Source: Novosphingobium subterraneum
GTDB lineage: Bacteria; Pseudomonadota; Alphaproteobacteria; Sphingomonadales; Sphingomonadaceae
NCBI RefSeq assembly: GCF_000807925.1
Contig: NZ_JRVC01000002.1
Coordinates: 62,001-126,000 of the forward strand
Direction of reading: 5' to 3'
Length of the DNA: 64,000 nucleotides
The translations under genes and the position numbers were made by a program. Below the pieces are notes generated by a model. That model was not told where the DNA came from. It ran no database searches and saw only the letters and a program-made list of their open reading frames with translations. Positions 35,519-44,069 of the stretch are shown here, piece after piece. How positions within the stretch are numbered: position 1 is the stretch's first letter; every line of letters begins with the position of its first letter.

Positions 35519-36392
35519 AACAGTCCTGCCCCGAACGCTTCAGCACGCCGCACAGCGCATGGGCGCCGGGGGCGCTGGCGCGCAACCGCCAATAGCGGCG
35601 CTGGCCGACCACCGCAGGGACAACGGCCTTCTCGAAACTCGCCAGTTGCGGGTACATCGCGACCGCGCCCTGCCAATGCGCCTCTGCTTCGGCAGGGCTC
35701 AGCGCCGCAGCAAGCTGGATCGTCTGGACCGACGTCGCGGCAGCCATCACTACGCCATTGCCTGCTGCGGGCATGGCAGCGGGAGCTTGCGAATTGAGCG
35801 CCAGAGTCACCGCCCCCTGCTCTGAACGCAGCGGAGCATTCGTCACCACCACTGTCGTCCGGTCTGGCTTCGTCAGGTCGAACAGCGCCTTGGCAAAGCT
35901 GCGCGGCAAGCGGATGCAGCCGTGGGAGGCCGGATAGCCCGGGACATACCCGGCATGGATTGCAATGCCGCGCCAAGTCAGCCTCTGCATGTAGGGCATC
36001 GGGGCGTTACTGTAGATATTGGAACGATGGAACACCCGCTTCTGCAGGATCGGGAATACACCGGCCGGGGTCGAATGTCTGCGCTTGCCTGTAGAGACCG
36101 GCGAGGAACCCCAATGCGAGCCATCTTTGAACACGTGCATCCGTTGCGACGCCTTGCTAACCACGACCAGCACACCCGATTGCAGAACGTCCGCAACCGG
36201 CGGGGGCAATTGTGGGCGGACAGGCTGCGCGACTAGCGGGGCGACCTGAGGGGCAACCGGCGGGGGCGCGATCTGCTGGATCACCGCCTCCTGCACATCT
36301 GCCCGCGCCTCCCGCGCCGGCAGCGCCAAGCCGAGGCCCGCCAAACCCAGCAGAAGCCCAACGATCGCAAGCAAACCCGTAGCGCGACTCAT
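35505..36392 (-). CDS. Secreted L,D-transpeptidase (YkuD)
   Basis: 295 residues. Signal peptide (about 1-31), a Pro/Val-rich linker, then a YkuD domain with VLVVVSKASQRMHVFKDG and the catalytic HAGYVPGYPASHGCIRLP (His and Cys). Makes 3-3 peptidoglycan cross-links or anchors proteins. The C-terminal 80 residues (YPQLASFEKAV, YWRLRASAPGAHALCGVLKRS) look like a SPOR-type peptidoglycan-binding domain. The upstream region has two GGTTAAG boxes spaced 21 bp. Confidence 0.88.
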   Translation of the reverse strand: MSRATGLLAIVGLLLGLAGLGLALPAREARADVQEAVIQQIAPPPVAPQVAPLVAQPVRPQLPPPVADVLQSGVLVVVSKASQRMHVFKDGSHWGSSPVSTGKRRHSTPAGVFPILQKRVFHRSNIYSNAPMPYMQRLTWRGIAIHAGYVPGYPASHGCIRLPRSFAKALFDLTKPDRTTVVVTNAPLRSEQGAVTLALNSQAPAAMPAAGNGVVMAAATSVQTIQLAAALSPAEAEAHWQGAVAMYPQLASFEKAVVPAVVGQRRYWRLRASAPGAHALCGVLKRSGQDCFNVI

Positions 36393-36404
36393 GGTAAACT
36401 GCCC

Positions 36405-36431
36405 TTAACCATGTTTCCTCATGGCTTAACC
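36405..36431. promoter_or_regulatory. Two TTAACC boxes spaced 21 bp upstream of the L,D-transpeptidase
   Basis: TTAACC at 36405-36410 and 36426-36431 flank CCATG/CATGG (36409-36424), a small dyad. They read GGTTAA toward the transpeptidase gene and resemble CtrA half-sites; two turns of helix separate them. Confidence 0.4.
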
Positions 36432-36492
36432 GTTTGTCGCTTCCGCTCAACCGCCTATCGCGCAACAGCCCTTGCCGATCGCAGCGGCAGCG

Positions 36493-36510
36493 CTTAATCA
36501 CTCGGTTAAG
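36493..36510. promoter_or_regulatory. TTAA dyad upstream of the VWA gene, shared with moxR
   Basis: CTTAATCACTCGGTTAAG, ending 18 nt before the GTG start. It is the moxR site in inverted orientation with two central differences. A possible promoter (TTGCCG 36472-36477, 16 nt, TTAATC 36494-36499) overlaps it. Confidence 0.6.
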
Positions 36511-36528
36511 TCAGAGGAGCCGCAGCCC

Positions 36529-37710
36529 GTGTTTTTCAATTTCGTCGACGAGTTGCGTGCCGCAGGCATTCAAGCCAGCTTCAAGGAGCACCTTGTCCTG
36601 CTCGAAGCGCTGGACAAGGACGTGATCGAGCAGACACCGGAAGCATTCTACTACCTTAGCCGCGCGACCTTCGTGAAGGATGAAGGTCTGCTCGACCGCT
36701 TCGACCAGGTGTTCAACAAGGTCTTCAAGGGCCTGCTCACCGATTACGGCCAGCGCCCGGTCGACATCCCCGAGGACTGGCTCAAGGCCGTGGCCGAAAA
36801 GTTCCTGTCCGAAGAAGAGATGGAGAAGATCCAGTCCCTCGGCTCGTGGGAGGAGATCATGGAGACGCTCAAGAAGCGTCTCGAAGAGCAGGAGAAGCGC
36901 CATCAGGGCGGCAACAAGTGGATCGGCACGGGCGGCACCAGCCCGTTCGGCAATTCCGGCTACAACCCGGAAGGCGTCCGCATCGGCGGCGAGAGCAAGC
37001 ACAAGCGCGCGGTAAAGGTCTGGGAAAAGCGCGAATTCGCAAATCTCGACAACACTCGCGAACTCGGCACGCGCAACATCAAGATCGCCTTGCGCCGCCT
37101 GCGCCGCTTCGCCCGCGAAGGGGCAGCAGACGAGCTCGATCTCGACGGCACGATCGAAGGCACGGCGCGCCAAGGCTGGCTGGACATCCGGATGCGGCCG
37201 GAAAAGCGCAACGCGGTCAAGCTCTTGCTGTTCCTCGATGTCGGCGGATCGATGGACCCGTTCATCAAGCTGGTCGAGGAACTGTTCAGCGCGGCAACCG
37301 CAGAATTCAAGAACATGGAGTTCTTCTACTTCCACAATTGCCTGTATGAAGGCGTGTGGAAGGACAACAAGCGCCGCTGGTCGGAACGCACCAAGACCTG
37401 GGACATCCTCCACAAGTTCGGCCACGATTACAAAGTGGTGTTCGTTGGCGACGCGGCAATGAGCCCCTACGAGATCAGCCATCCCGGCGGCAGCGTCGAG
37501 CATTTCAACGAGGAATCGGGCGCGGTGTGGATGCATCGCGTGGCGCAGACCTACCCCGCCACGGTCTGGCTCAATCCGGTGCCGGAAAAGCAGTGGACGT
37601 ATTCGCAGTCGACCAAGATGATCAAGGACCTGATCGGCGGCAGCATGTACCCCCTGACTCTCGAGGGACTCGACGGGGCCATGCGCGAACTCACTCGCAA
37701 GAAACACTGA
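36529..37710 (+). CDS. VWA-domain protein (CoxE-like partner of MoxR)
   Basis: 393 residues from a GTG start with AGAGGAG 8 nt upstream; an ATG at 36472 in frame lacks a Shine-Dalgarno sequence. The N-terminal helical domain (MFFNFVDELRAAGI to about 150) is followed by a Gly-rich linker and a C-terminal VWA domain. Its MIDAS motif reads DVGGS (Asp237), with Gly where most have Ser (DxSxS). CoxE-type VWA proteins work with MoxR ATPases. Same regulatory dyad as moxR. Confidence 0.85.
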   Translation: MFFNFVDELRAAGIQASFKEHLVLLEALDKDVIEQTPEAFYYLSRATFVKDEGLLDRFDQVFNKVFKGLLTDYGQRPVDIPEDWLKAVAEKFLSEEEMEKIQSLGSWEEIMETLKKRLEEQEKRHQGGNKWIGTGGTSPFGNSGYNPEGVRIGGESKHKRAVKVWEKREFANLDNTRELGTRNIKIALRRLRRFAREGAADELDLDGTIEGTARQGWLDIRMRPEKRNAVKLLLFLDVGGSMDPFIKLVEELFSAATAEFKNMEFFYFHNCLYEGVWKDNKRRWSERTKTWDILHKFGHDYKVVFVGDAAMSPYEISHPGGSVEHFNEESGAVWMHRVAQTYPATVWLNPVPEKQWTYSQSTKMIKDLIGGSMYPLTLEGLDGAMRELTRKKH

Positions 37711-37726
37711 CTCCGGGGGGCAGGCA

Positions 37727-38506
37727 ATGGGCAAGACGATCCTCGCGCAACGGACGGCAGAGGGTCGACACGACCTGCTGCTGAATCGACCTGACAAGTT
37801 CAATGCCCTGTCGCAGGCCGTCCTCGCCGAACTGCTGGCCGAACTTTCGGACATCGCGAGCGACAATGAAGCGCGCGTCGTGGTCCTTGCCGGAGCGGGA
37901 AAGGCCTTCTGTGCCGGACATGATCTTGCCGAGATGCAGGCTGACCGCAATCTCGACGCCTACCACAGGCTTTTTGCTGCCTGTACCGACGTGATGGAGG
38001 CGATTGCTGCTCTCCCTGTTCCCGTCATTGCCAAGGTCCATGGCGTTGCCACCGCCGCAGGTTGCCAATTGGTCGGCGCCTGCGACCTTGCCGTCGCTTC
38101 CGAAGACGCGCGCTTTGCTGTTTCAGGAATCAACGTCGGCTTGTTCTGCTCAACCCCTGCCGTGGAGCTCAGTCGGAATGTGCCTGCAAAGCGTGCTTTC
38201 GAGATGCTGGTGACCGGGAAATTCATCGATGCCCGCACCGCCGCCGACTGGGGCCTTGTCAATACCGTCGCTCCGGCCGAGGCGCTTGATGCCGCAACCG
38301 ATGATCTCGTCGCCACGATACTCGCCAAGAACCCCGATGCGATCCGCCGTGGCAAAAAGCTTTTCAACACCCAGCGCGAGTGCTCCCGCTCCGAAGCATA
38401 TGCTCTCGCTTGCGAAGTCATGGCGCAGAACATGATGGACGAAAACACCGACGAGGGGATCAATGCCTTTCTGGAAAGGCGTGCTCCAGTCTGGCGGACG
38501 GCCTGA
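37727..38506 (+). CDS. Enoyl-CoA hydratase/isomerase family protein (ECHDC3-like)
   Basis: 259 residues, crotonase fold. The oxyanion-hole segments are AGAGKAFCAGHDLAEM and GVATAAGCQLVGACDLAVAS. The block VSGINVGLFCSTPAVELSR is characteristic of the ECHDC3 branch, where the two catalytic Glu of classical hydratases are not obvious; hydration activity is therefore uncertain. GGGGGGCAGG precedes the ATG. It follows the VWA gene by 16 bp and may be co-transcribed. Confidence 0.83.
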   Translation: MGKTILAQRTAEGRHDLLLNRPDKFNALSQAVLAELLAELSDIASDNEARVVVLAGAGKAFCAGHDLAEMQADRNLDAYHRLFAACTDVMEAIAALPVPVIAKVHGVATAAGCQLVGACDLAVASEDARFAVSGINVGLFCSTPAVELSRNVPAKRAFEMLVTGKFIDARTAADWGLVNTVAPAEALDAATDDLVATILAKNPDAIRRGKKLFNTQRECSRSEAYALACEVMAQNMMDENTDEGINAFLERRAPVWRTA

Positions 38507-38593
38507 CGGATAGAAACAGTTCATATTCTCGGCAATTAGTATTGTCCGTTCCAGAAACCCCGCTAGTCATCAGCTGACGTTGGGGGGATTGCC

Positions 38594-40177
38594 ATGAATT
38601 TGAAGAATGCTCTTGCCGGGCTCACGGCTATATCGCTTGTGCTGCAGCCCATCACAGCATTCGCAGCAGACCAACCGACACCAGCTCCAACTGCTCCAGT
38701 TCCTGCTGCCCCAATTCCTAATGGCAAAGCTCCCGCCGGTCCATCGGCCTTTGTCCGCTGCGACGGCTTCCCGAACAAGGCCTCTACCTTGGGCACGGTT
38801 GCCCGGCTTGTGGCGATCACTGCCGTGATCGGTCTGCTCCTTCCTCCGCGCGAAGGCTATGATCCCAAGAAACGCGCCAACGGTGTGGACGGCATCAAGG
38901 CTTGTGACGAAGCCCTTTCCGGTCCCGAGCCTGCAAAGGACGGCGGTCGGCGCATCGAGCTGATCTTCGGTCGTGCAATTCACCGGATGGAAATGCAGGA
39001 CTGGGACCGCGCCATTGCCGACATCCGCTCGGTCACGACGGACCAGCCCGATCTCACTGCCACGCTTGCCTACAAGCAAAGCCTGGGCCTCACCGCGATC
39101 GAGCTGCAGGCCATGGCGCTGACCGGCAAGGGCGATTACGCAGGCGCCCACGCACTCGGCCTTGAGCTGGCCAATCAGGCGCCCTTCGATATCAAGGCCC
39201 AACTCTCCGCGATGCAATATCTCGCGATCGCCAGGGCTTACGGTAGTGCCGAAGCGGCTGTTTTCGATCAGGCGGTGCGTGTCTACCCGCTCGCCGTGCT
39301 CGAACGCGCTGCAGCACGGGCCGTCGATGGACGTTTTCTTGAAGCAGCGTCCGACTACAAGGCCTTTGCCGATCTTCTCGGCACCGTTCCCAAGGTACGC
39401 GGCTATTCCTCGCTGGCACGCGCCGCTGTCGCGTACCGTCTCGGCGGGAACGTGGCAGAGGGCGATCGACTGATGAAACTGGCACTCGCCGCAGCAGAAG
39501 CCGACACGGCCCAGGGCAAGACTGACTCACCGGTAACTGCAACAAACGAAGCCAATGACCTCTACGCCATCGTTGTGGCGCTCGATTCCGGACAGGGCAT
39601 GCGCGCCCGCACGCTGTTTTCCGCGCGTTCGCGCTGGCCGACGATCAACGCCGGGCTGGTTGCCGGAGTGGCCCGAAAGCTGGAGACGGTGGGCACACCT
39701 GCGGAACGCGCCAACACGCCAATTCCGACAGCCAAGGAGGTTCTGGCAGCGGAGGAGACACGCATCGCCGCCCAGATAAACAATACCGGCGATGACAATT
39801 CCGATCGGTTCGACACTTTCCGTCCTGCCTTCGCCCAGACCGAATTCGCCAAGTTCGCCGCGAACGTATGGAAGACGGACAAATCGAAATACGTGACCAC
39901 GCCGAAGACCGACATCGAGTATGGCGAGTTTGTGGACACTTCGCGCAATGGCACCGGTACACCCGGCACCTATGCCTTGCTCCTGCATCTTGCACTGCTG
40001 ACCAAAGCCCGGGGGCATAGCCACTTCATGCTCATGCCTGCCCAGACCTCGCTCTATCGCGCCAGATTCCGCACCGGCACGCCAGGTGACGGAAAAGTCT
40101 TTGCGGAAATGGCATTCGAGCCCGAGGCGGTCATTGCCTCGCTGGCGCCGCTGATCCCTCAGCCCCTCAAGAAGTGA
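38594..40177 (+). CDS. Secreted TPR-like protein of unknown function
   Basis: 527 residues. Signal peptide (MNLKNALAGLTAISLVLQPI, cleavage after AFA), a Pro-rich linker, a short hydrophobic segment (about 70-85) and a long helical region with degenerate TPR-like pairs (RRIELIFGRAIHRMEMQDWD, ELQAMALTGKGDYAGAHALG). I do not recognise the family. It stands 87 bp after the crotonase gene and is followed by another secreted unknown. Confidence 0.65.
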   Translation: MNLKNALAGLTAISLVLQPITAFAADQPTPAPTAPVPAAPIPNGKAPAGPSAFVRCDGFPNKASTLGTVARLVAITAVIGLLLPPREGYDPKKRANGVDGIKACDEALSGPEPAKDGGRRIELIFGRAIHRMEMQDWDRAIADIRSVTTDQPDLTATLAYKQSLGLTAIELQAMALTGKGDYAGAHALGLELANQAPFDIKAQLSAMQYLAIARAYGSAEAAVFDQAVRVYPLAVLERAAARAVDGRFLEAASDYKAFADLLGTVPKVRGYSSLARAAVAYRLGGNVAEGDRLMKLALAAAEADTAQGKTDSPVTATNEANDLYAIVVALDSGQGMRARTLFSARSRWPTINAGLVAGVARKLETVGTPAERANTPIPTAKEVLAAEETRIAAQINNTGDDNSDRFDTFRPAFAQTEFAKFAANVWKTDKSKYVTTPKTDIEYGEFVDTSRNGTGTPGTYALLLHLALLTKARGHSHFMLMPAQTSLYRARFRTGTPGDGKVFAEMAFEPEAVIASLAPLIPQPLKK

Positions 40178-40315
40178 CGGCCTGAGGAAGCGAGAGCTTT
40201 GACATCGAGGGCGCGACCTATCACCGCATCCTCGCGCAAATCGCGTATTGCGCGACAGGTCGAGGGCAACCCAGTCTCCGGCAAGAGGTTCGGATCTTCC
40301 GGAAACAAAGGACCA

Positions 40316-40912
40316 ATGACCTTGAAGCTTGTAGCAGTCTGTCTGGCGGTTTCGGCACTATCGCCCACAATCGTGGCATCACCTGTGCTCGCCGCCGAGA
40401 GCGATAAAGCCCAGCCACCCCTCGTCCCCGCCGAATTCAGCGTGCCTACCCTCGTCGAAGAACCAGCCTTCAAGCTGGTTCCGCTGGGTCCTGAACTCGT
40501 GAAGATCGACTATGACGCCTACATGTCGTCGATCGAGCACCTGCAGAAGACCTTCACGCGCAGCACGTCGTGGCCTCATGCCGGGATAACCGACGCCGAG
40601 GCGATGGCCGACATGCAGACCGAGCAGGCCCGTTTTGCCCTGCGCAAATCATTTGCCTATGCAGTGTTGACGCCCGACGGGAAGCGCGAGCGGGGCTGTG
40701 TCTATGTGCAGCCGAGCCCGGTTGCAGGATATGATGCCGTGGTCCTGATGTGGGTAACCAAGGCAGAGCATGAAGCCGGCTTCGACAAGGAGCTGCAGGC
40801 GTGGGTAATGCAGTGGATTGCCAGCAAATGGCCGTTCAGGAAGGTAGCCTATCCCGGGCGCACAATTAGTTGGGACAAATGGGACGCGCTTGTTCCTGCA
40901 AAGGCACATTAG
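40316..40912 (+). CDS. Secreted protein of unknown function, possibly GNAT-like
   Basis: 198 residues. The N-terminal signal (MTLKLVAVCLAVSALSPTIV, then ASPVLA) is followed by a domain with RKSFAYAVLTPDGKRERGC, VYVQPSPVAGYDAVVLMWV and WPFRKVAYPGRTISW. The strand-turn pattern recalls GNAT-fold proteins, but the acetyl-CoA P-loop is not visible and the protein appears exported, so I treat the fold as a weak guess. AAAGGA precedes the ATG. Confidence 0.6.
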   Translation: MTLKLVAVCLAVSALSPTIVASPVLAAESDKAQPPLVPAEFSVPTLVEEPAFKLVPLGPELVKIDYDAYMSSIEHLQKTFTRSTSWPHAGITDAEAMADMQTEQARFALRKSFAYAVLTPDGKRERGCVYVQPSPVAGYDAVVLMWVTKAEHEAGFDKELQAWVMQWIASKWPFRKVAYPGRTISWDKWDALVPAKAH

Positions 40913-40987
40913 GGCCGCCAGCGAAATCCTTGACTCCCACCCCGCATCTGCCAGCCTTGCGCGGGGGTTCGATCAACGGGAGCGATC

Positions 40988-42262
40988 GTGTCAGGGCATA
41001 CCGTAGAAGAGCGTAAGCTTGCCCGACGCGCGGTGATTGCCGCCACAACCGGCAATGCGCTGGAATTCTACGATTTCATCACCTTCAGCTTTTTCGCGAT
41101 CCAGATCGGCAAGGTATTCTTCCCTTCGGAAGATCCGTTTGTCAGCCTGATGGCCTCGTTGGCGACTTTCGGCGTCGGCTTTATTGGTCGCCCGCTTGGC
41201 GCATGGGCGATCGGCGCATGGGCAGATCGGCACGGACGCAAGCCGGCGATGCTCATGAGTATGACCCTGATGGGCGTATCGGTCGCGGTCCTCGCGCTCA
41301 CGCCGTCCTATGCCGCCATCGGTGCCGTTGCGCCAGTGGTCGTGGTGCTGGCGCGCCTGCTGCAGGGTTTTGCTTTGGGCGGCGAAGTGGGCTCGGCCAC
41401 GACCTACATGCTCGAAACCGCGCAGGATCATCGGCGTGGCTGGTCGATCAGTTGGCAAGGGGCGAGCCAGGCCATCGCATCATCGGCCGGATCGCTGGTC
41501 GGCCTCTGCCTCAGCCTTGCCCTCACGCCTGACCAGTTGACTGCCTGGGGCTGGCGAGTGGCCCTGCTGCTGGGCACGGTGATAGTGCCGTTCTCGCTGT
41601 GGATCCGCCGGTCCCTGCCTGAAACGATCCATGCGCCGGACCACCTGCCCACCGGTCACGTTCCTGCCGGAGTCTGGCGCACCGTCATTCTCGGGATGAT
41701 GATGATCTCGGGCGCGACCATCGCCACCTACCTGTTCAACTACATGGCGACCTATGGCCAGAACACTCTGGGCTATTCTGCCAGCATCTCGCTGGGCAGC
41801 ACGCTGGCGGTAAATGTCGCGCGGTTCTTCGCGATCCTGCTCGGCGGCTGGATGAGCGACCGGTTCGGGCGGCGGCCACTGATGATCTGGCCGACATTGG
41901 CTTTCACGCTGGCGATCGTGCCGGCTTACATAACTCTGACCAATGCGCATGATCCGGCGATGTTCATCGCGGTCAACGGCTTGCTTGCATTCGTCTCGAC
42001 CCTGCCGAGCGGTGCCGTCTATGCCGCAATTGCCGAAAGCCTGCCCAAGGCAAGCCGCGCCCGCACCTTCGCACTGGTATATGCCCTGCCCGTCACGTTC
42101 CTGGGCGGATCGACGCAGTTGGTGATCACCTGGCTGCTGAAAGTCACCGGAAATCCGATGGCCGTCGCCTGGTACATGGTCTCGGCCGCCGCCGTGGCCC
42201 TTCTGGCAATGGCCTTGATGCACGAGAGCGCCCCGCGGCGGACACAGGCAGCCTCAGCCTGA
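40988..42262 (+). CDS. MFS transporter, metabolite:H+ symporter (MHS) type
   Basis: 424 residues, 12 membrane segments. NALEFYDFITFSFFAIQIG and RPLGAWAIGAWADRHGRKPAM are diagnostic of the MHS branch (citrate, alpha-ketoglutarate, shikimate, proline/betaine carriers); WMSDRFGRRPLM is the second-half loop. The substrate cannot be read. GTG start at 40988. Convergent with the DUF1343 gene, 6 bp between stops. Confidence 0.87.
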   Translation: MSGHTVEERKLARRAVIAATTGNALEFYDFITFSFFAIQIGKVFFPSEDPFVSLMASLATFGVGFIGRPLGAWAIGAWADRHGRKPAMLMSMTLMGVSVAVLALTPSYAAIGAVAPVVVVLARLLQGFALGGEVGSATTYMLETAQDHRRGWSISWQGASQAIASSAGSLVGLCLSLALTPDQLTAWGWRVALLLGTVIVPFSLWIRRSLPETIHAPDHLPTGHVPAGVWRTVILGMMMISGATIATYLFNYMATYGQNTLGYSASISLGSTLAVNVARFFAILLGGWMSDRFGRRPLMIWPTLAFTLAIVPAYITLTNAHDPAMFIAVNGLLAFVSTLPSGAVYAAIAESLPKASRARTFALVYALPVTFLGGSTQLVITWLLKVTGNPMAVAWYMVSAAAVALLAMALMHESAPRRTQAASA

Positions 42263-42268
42263 GGTTCG

Positions 42269-43483
42269 TCAGTAAAGCAGGAAGCGCGCCCGCTCTTCGA
42301 TCCACTCCGTCTCATCGGCTCCTGCCAAGGCGTCGAGATCGTCCGCAGTGCTGGCCGCATCGTCCACCCACTCGCGCAGCGCAGTGCCGCCATTGATCAC
42401 GTCGATCGCCAGCTTGTCGAAAACGTACTCGTAAGGAAAATCGCGCCAGATCGGGTAATCCGGATAGAGCCTGCGGATGGCCTTGAAGGCCAGCGCCTGC
42501 AGCCGCCACGGACGGAAAGCGTGGTGGTCGTAGAACGCGCCCTCGGCATGGATCATCAGCGCATTGCATAGTGTTTTCGCATGCTTGTGGAAGGTCGGCT
42601 CGAACCAGCATTCGCGGATGGCGCATCCCTCCATCCATTGCGGCGCGAAACTGCGCATTTCGGCAAGGACAGCCCTGGCGTCAACGTCGGGCGCCCCGAA
42701 CAGCACTTCCAGCGGGCGCGTCGTGCCACGCCCTTCGGACAAGGTCGCGCCCTCGATCATCACGGTCCCGGCATAGGCTCGCGCCATGTTGAGACTGGCG
42801 GCGTTGGGTGACGGGTTGATCCAGATCCGGCTCTGCGGCCAACCGAAGCCGGGACCTTCAGGCTCCCAGCCCTCCATGGTGATCACGCGGTAGTCGACGT
42901 CGAGCTTGAAGTGCTCCACGAACCATGCGCCCATCTCGCCCAGCGTCATTCCGTGCCGCATCGGCATCGGGCCAGCACCAACGAAGCTCTCCCAGCCCGG
43001 CAGCAGCGTGGTGCCTTCGACAGGGCGGCCCGCGGGATTGGGCCGGTCAAGCACCCATACCGCCTTGCCGGTTCCGCCATTCCTGTTGGACTCGGACGCA
43101 GCCTCAAGCAGATAGAGCAGCGTGGTAACGAAGGTGTAGATGCGGCAGCCGAGGTCCTGCAGGTCGAAAAGGAACACCTCCGCAGTGTCCATCATTGCCG
43201 CGGTCGGCCGGCGCACCTCGCCATATAGGCTGAACACGGGGATGCCGTAGATCGGGTCCATCTCGTCGGCGGTCTCGACCATGTTGTCCTGCTTGTCGCC
43301 CTTGAGGCCATGCTGCGGGCCAAGGGCGGACGTGATGTTGATGCCGCCGGCGATCAGCGCATCGAGCGAATGGACCAAGCCTTCGGTGACCGAGGCCGGA
43401 TGGGCCACCAGCGCGACGCGCTTTCCTTCGAGTGGCTTCCTCAGGGCGGGGTCGGCAAGCAGCCGGTCGATACCGAATTTCAT
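42269..43483 (-). CDS. NamZ/DUF1343-family exo-N-acetylmuramidase
   Basis: 404 residues. MKFGIDRLL start, GKRVALVAHPASVTEG, LGPQHGLKGDKQDNM, DLQDLGCRIYTFVTTLLYLLEA, VLDRPNPAGRPVEG and GLKxxGGFDGPDG-like segment replaced by WINPSPNAASLNMARAYAGT. DUF1343/NamZ removes terminal MurNAc from peptidoglycan chains, consistent with cell-wall recycling. No signal peptide is evident, so it may act in the cytoplasm or be exported by another route. ATGA overlap with the DOMON-like gene. Confidence 0.85.
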   Translation of the reverse strand: MKFGIDRLLADPALRKPLEGKRVALVAHPASVTEGLVHSLDALIAGGINITSALGPQHGLKGDKQDNMVETADEMDPIYGIPVFSLYGEVRRPTAAMMDTAEVFLFDLQDLGCRIYTFVTTLLYLLEAASESNRNGGTGKAVWVLDRPNPAGRPVEGTTLLPGWESFVGAGPMPMRHGMTLGEMGAWFVEHFKLDVDYRVITMEGWEPEGPGFGWPQSRIWINPSPNAASLNMARAYAGTVMIEGATLSEGRGTTRPLEVLFGAPDVDARAVLAEMRSFAPQWMEGCAIRECWFEPTFHKHAKTLCNALMIHAEGAFYDHHAFRPWRLQALAFKAIRRLYPDYPIWRDFPYEYVFDKLAIDVINGGTALREWVDDAASTADDLDALAGADETEWIEERARFLLY

Positions 43484-44022
43484 GGCTGGTGCGGTGCCTC
43501 AAGGCGGCTCGCGAAGCAAGACTCGTGATGGAAGTCTGGCCGGTCTTCACGGTGGGCCATCGCCCAGTATGACTTGTGCCCGCCCTCCTCCTCGATCACC
43601 GCAGTCAACCCGTACACGAAAGGAAGCGCGGGCAAGGCCGCCGTGGGCAGCGCGACGTCGAAGATCAGCACTGACTGCCCCCGGCGCGGCGTACAGACCG
43701 GTGGACGAGGCATCGCACGCTCAACCATCCCCTCGCGATAGCCGCAAAAATCATAGGCCGCCCACGCCTGCGAAGGCGAGAAGTTGAACTCGACATACTC
43801 GTCGCGATGCTGAGGCCTCATGAAAAGCTCGAAGCACGTCGTCTGCCAAAGGCCATCAGCCCGGACCTTGCCTGCAAACGGTGGCAACACGATGCGCCCT
43901 GCGCCCTCCACCCGCCAGCGCAAGGTCAACCATCGCGGCTCGAACGCAAGTATCCGCGCGCAAAGTCCGGTAACGCCAAGCGGCGGCGTCGTGGGGTGAT
44001 GCACAAGCTCGAACGTTTCCAA
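43480..44022 (-). CDS. DOMON-like domain protein, TTG start
   Basis: 180 residues. Beta-rich with [56 protein letters not shown] and a C-terminal [16 protein letters not shown], the pattern of DOMON-like carbohydrate- or heme-binding folds. The start is TTG at 44020-44022; GGAGAAC lies 7 nt upstream and no in-frame ATG is suitable. Coupled to the NamZ-like gene, suggesting a sugar or peptidoglycan-related role. Confidence 0.72.
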   Translation of the reverse strand: METFELVHHPTTPPLGVTGLCARILAFEPRWLTLRWRVEGAGRIVLPPFAGKVRADGLWQTTCFELFMRPQHRDEYVEFNFSPSQAWAAYDFCGYREGMVERAMPRPPVCTPRRGQSVLIFDVALPTAALPALPFVYGLTAVIEEEGGHKSYWAMAHREDRPDFHHESCFASRLEAPHQP

Positions 44023-44069
44023 GCGCTGTTCTCCGTGCTAGGCGCGCCGCCACAGGAAAGAAGGCTCCG

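Noticed and set aside
32052-36510. Canonical CtrA boxes (TTAA-N7-TTAA)
   Set aside because: Both dyads have eight bases between the TTAA elements, not seven. CtrA remains possible for the TTAACC boxes at 36405-36431 but cannot be claimed.
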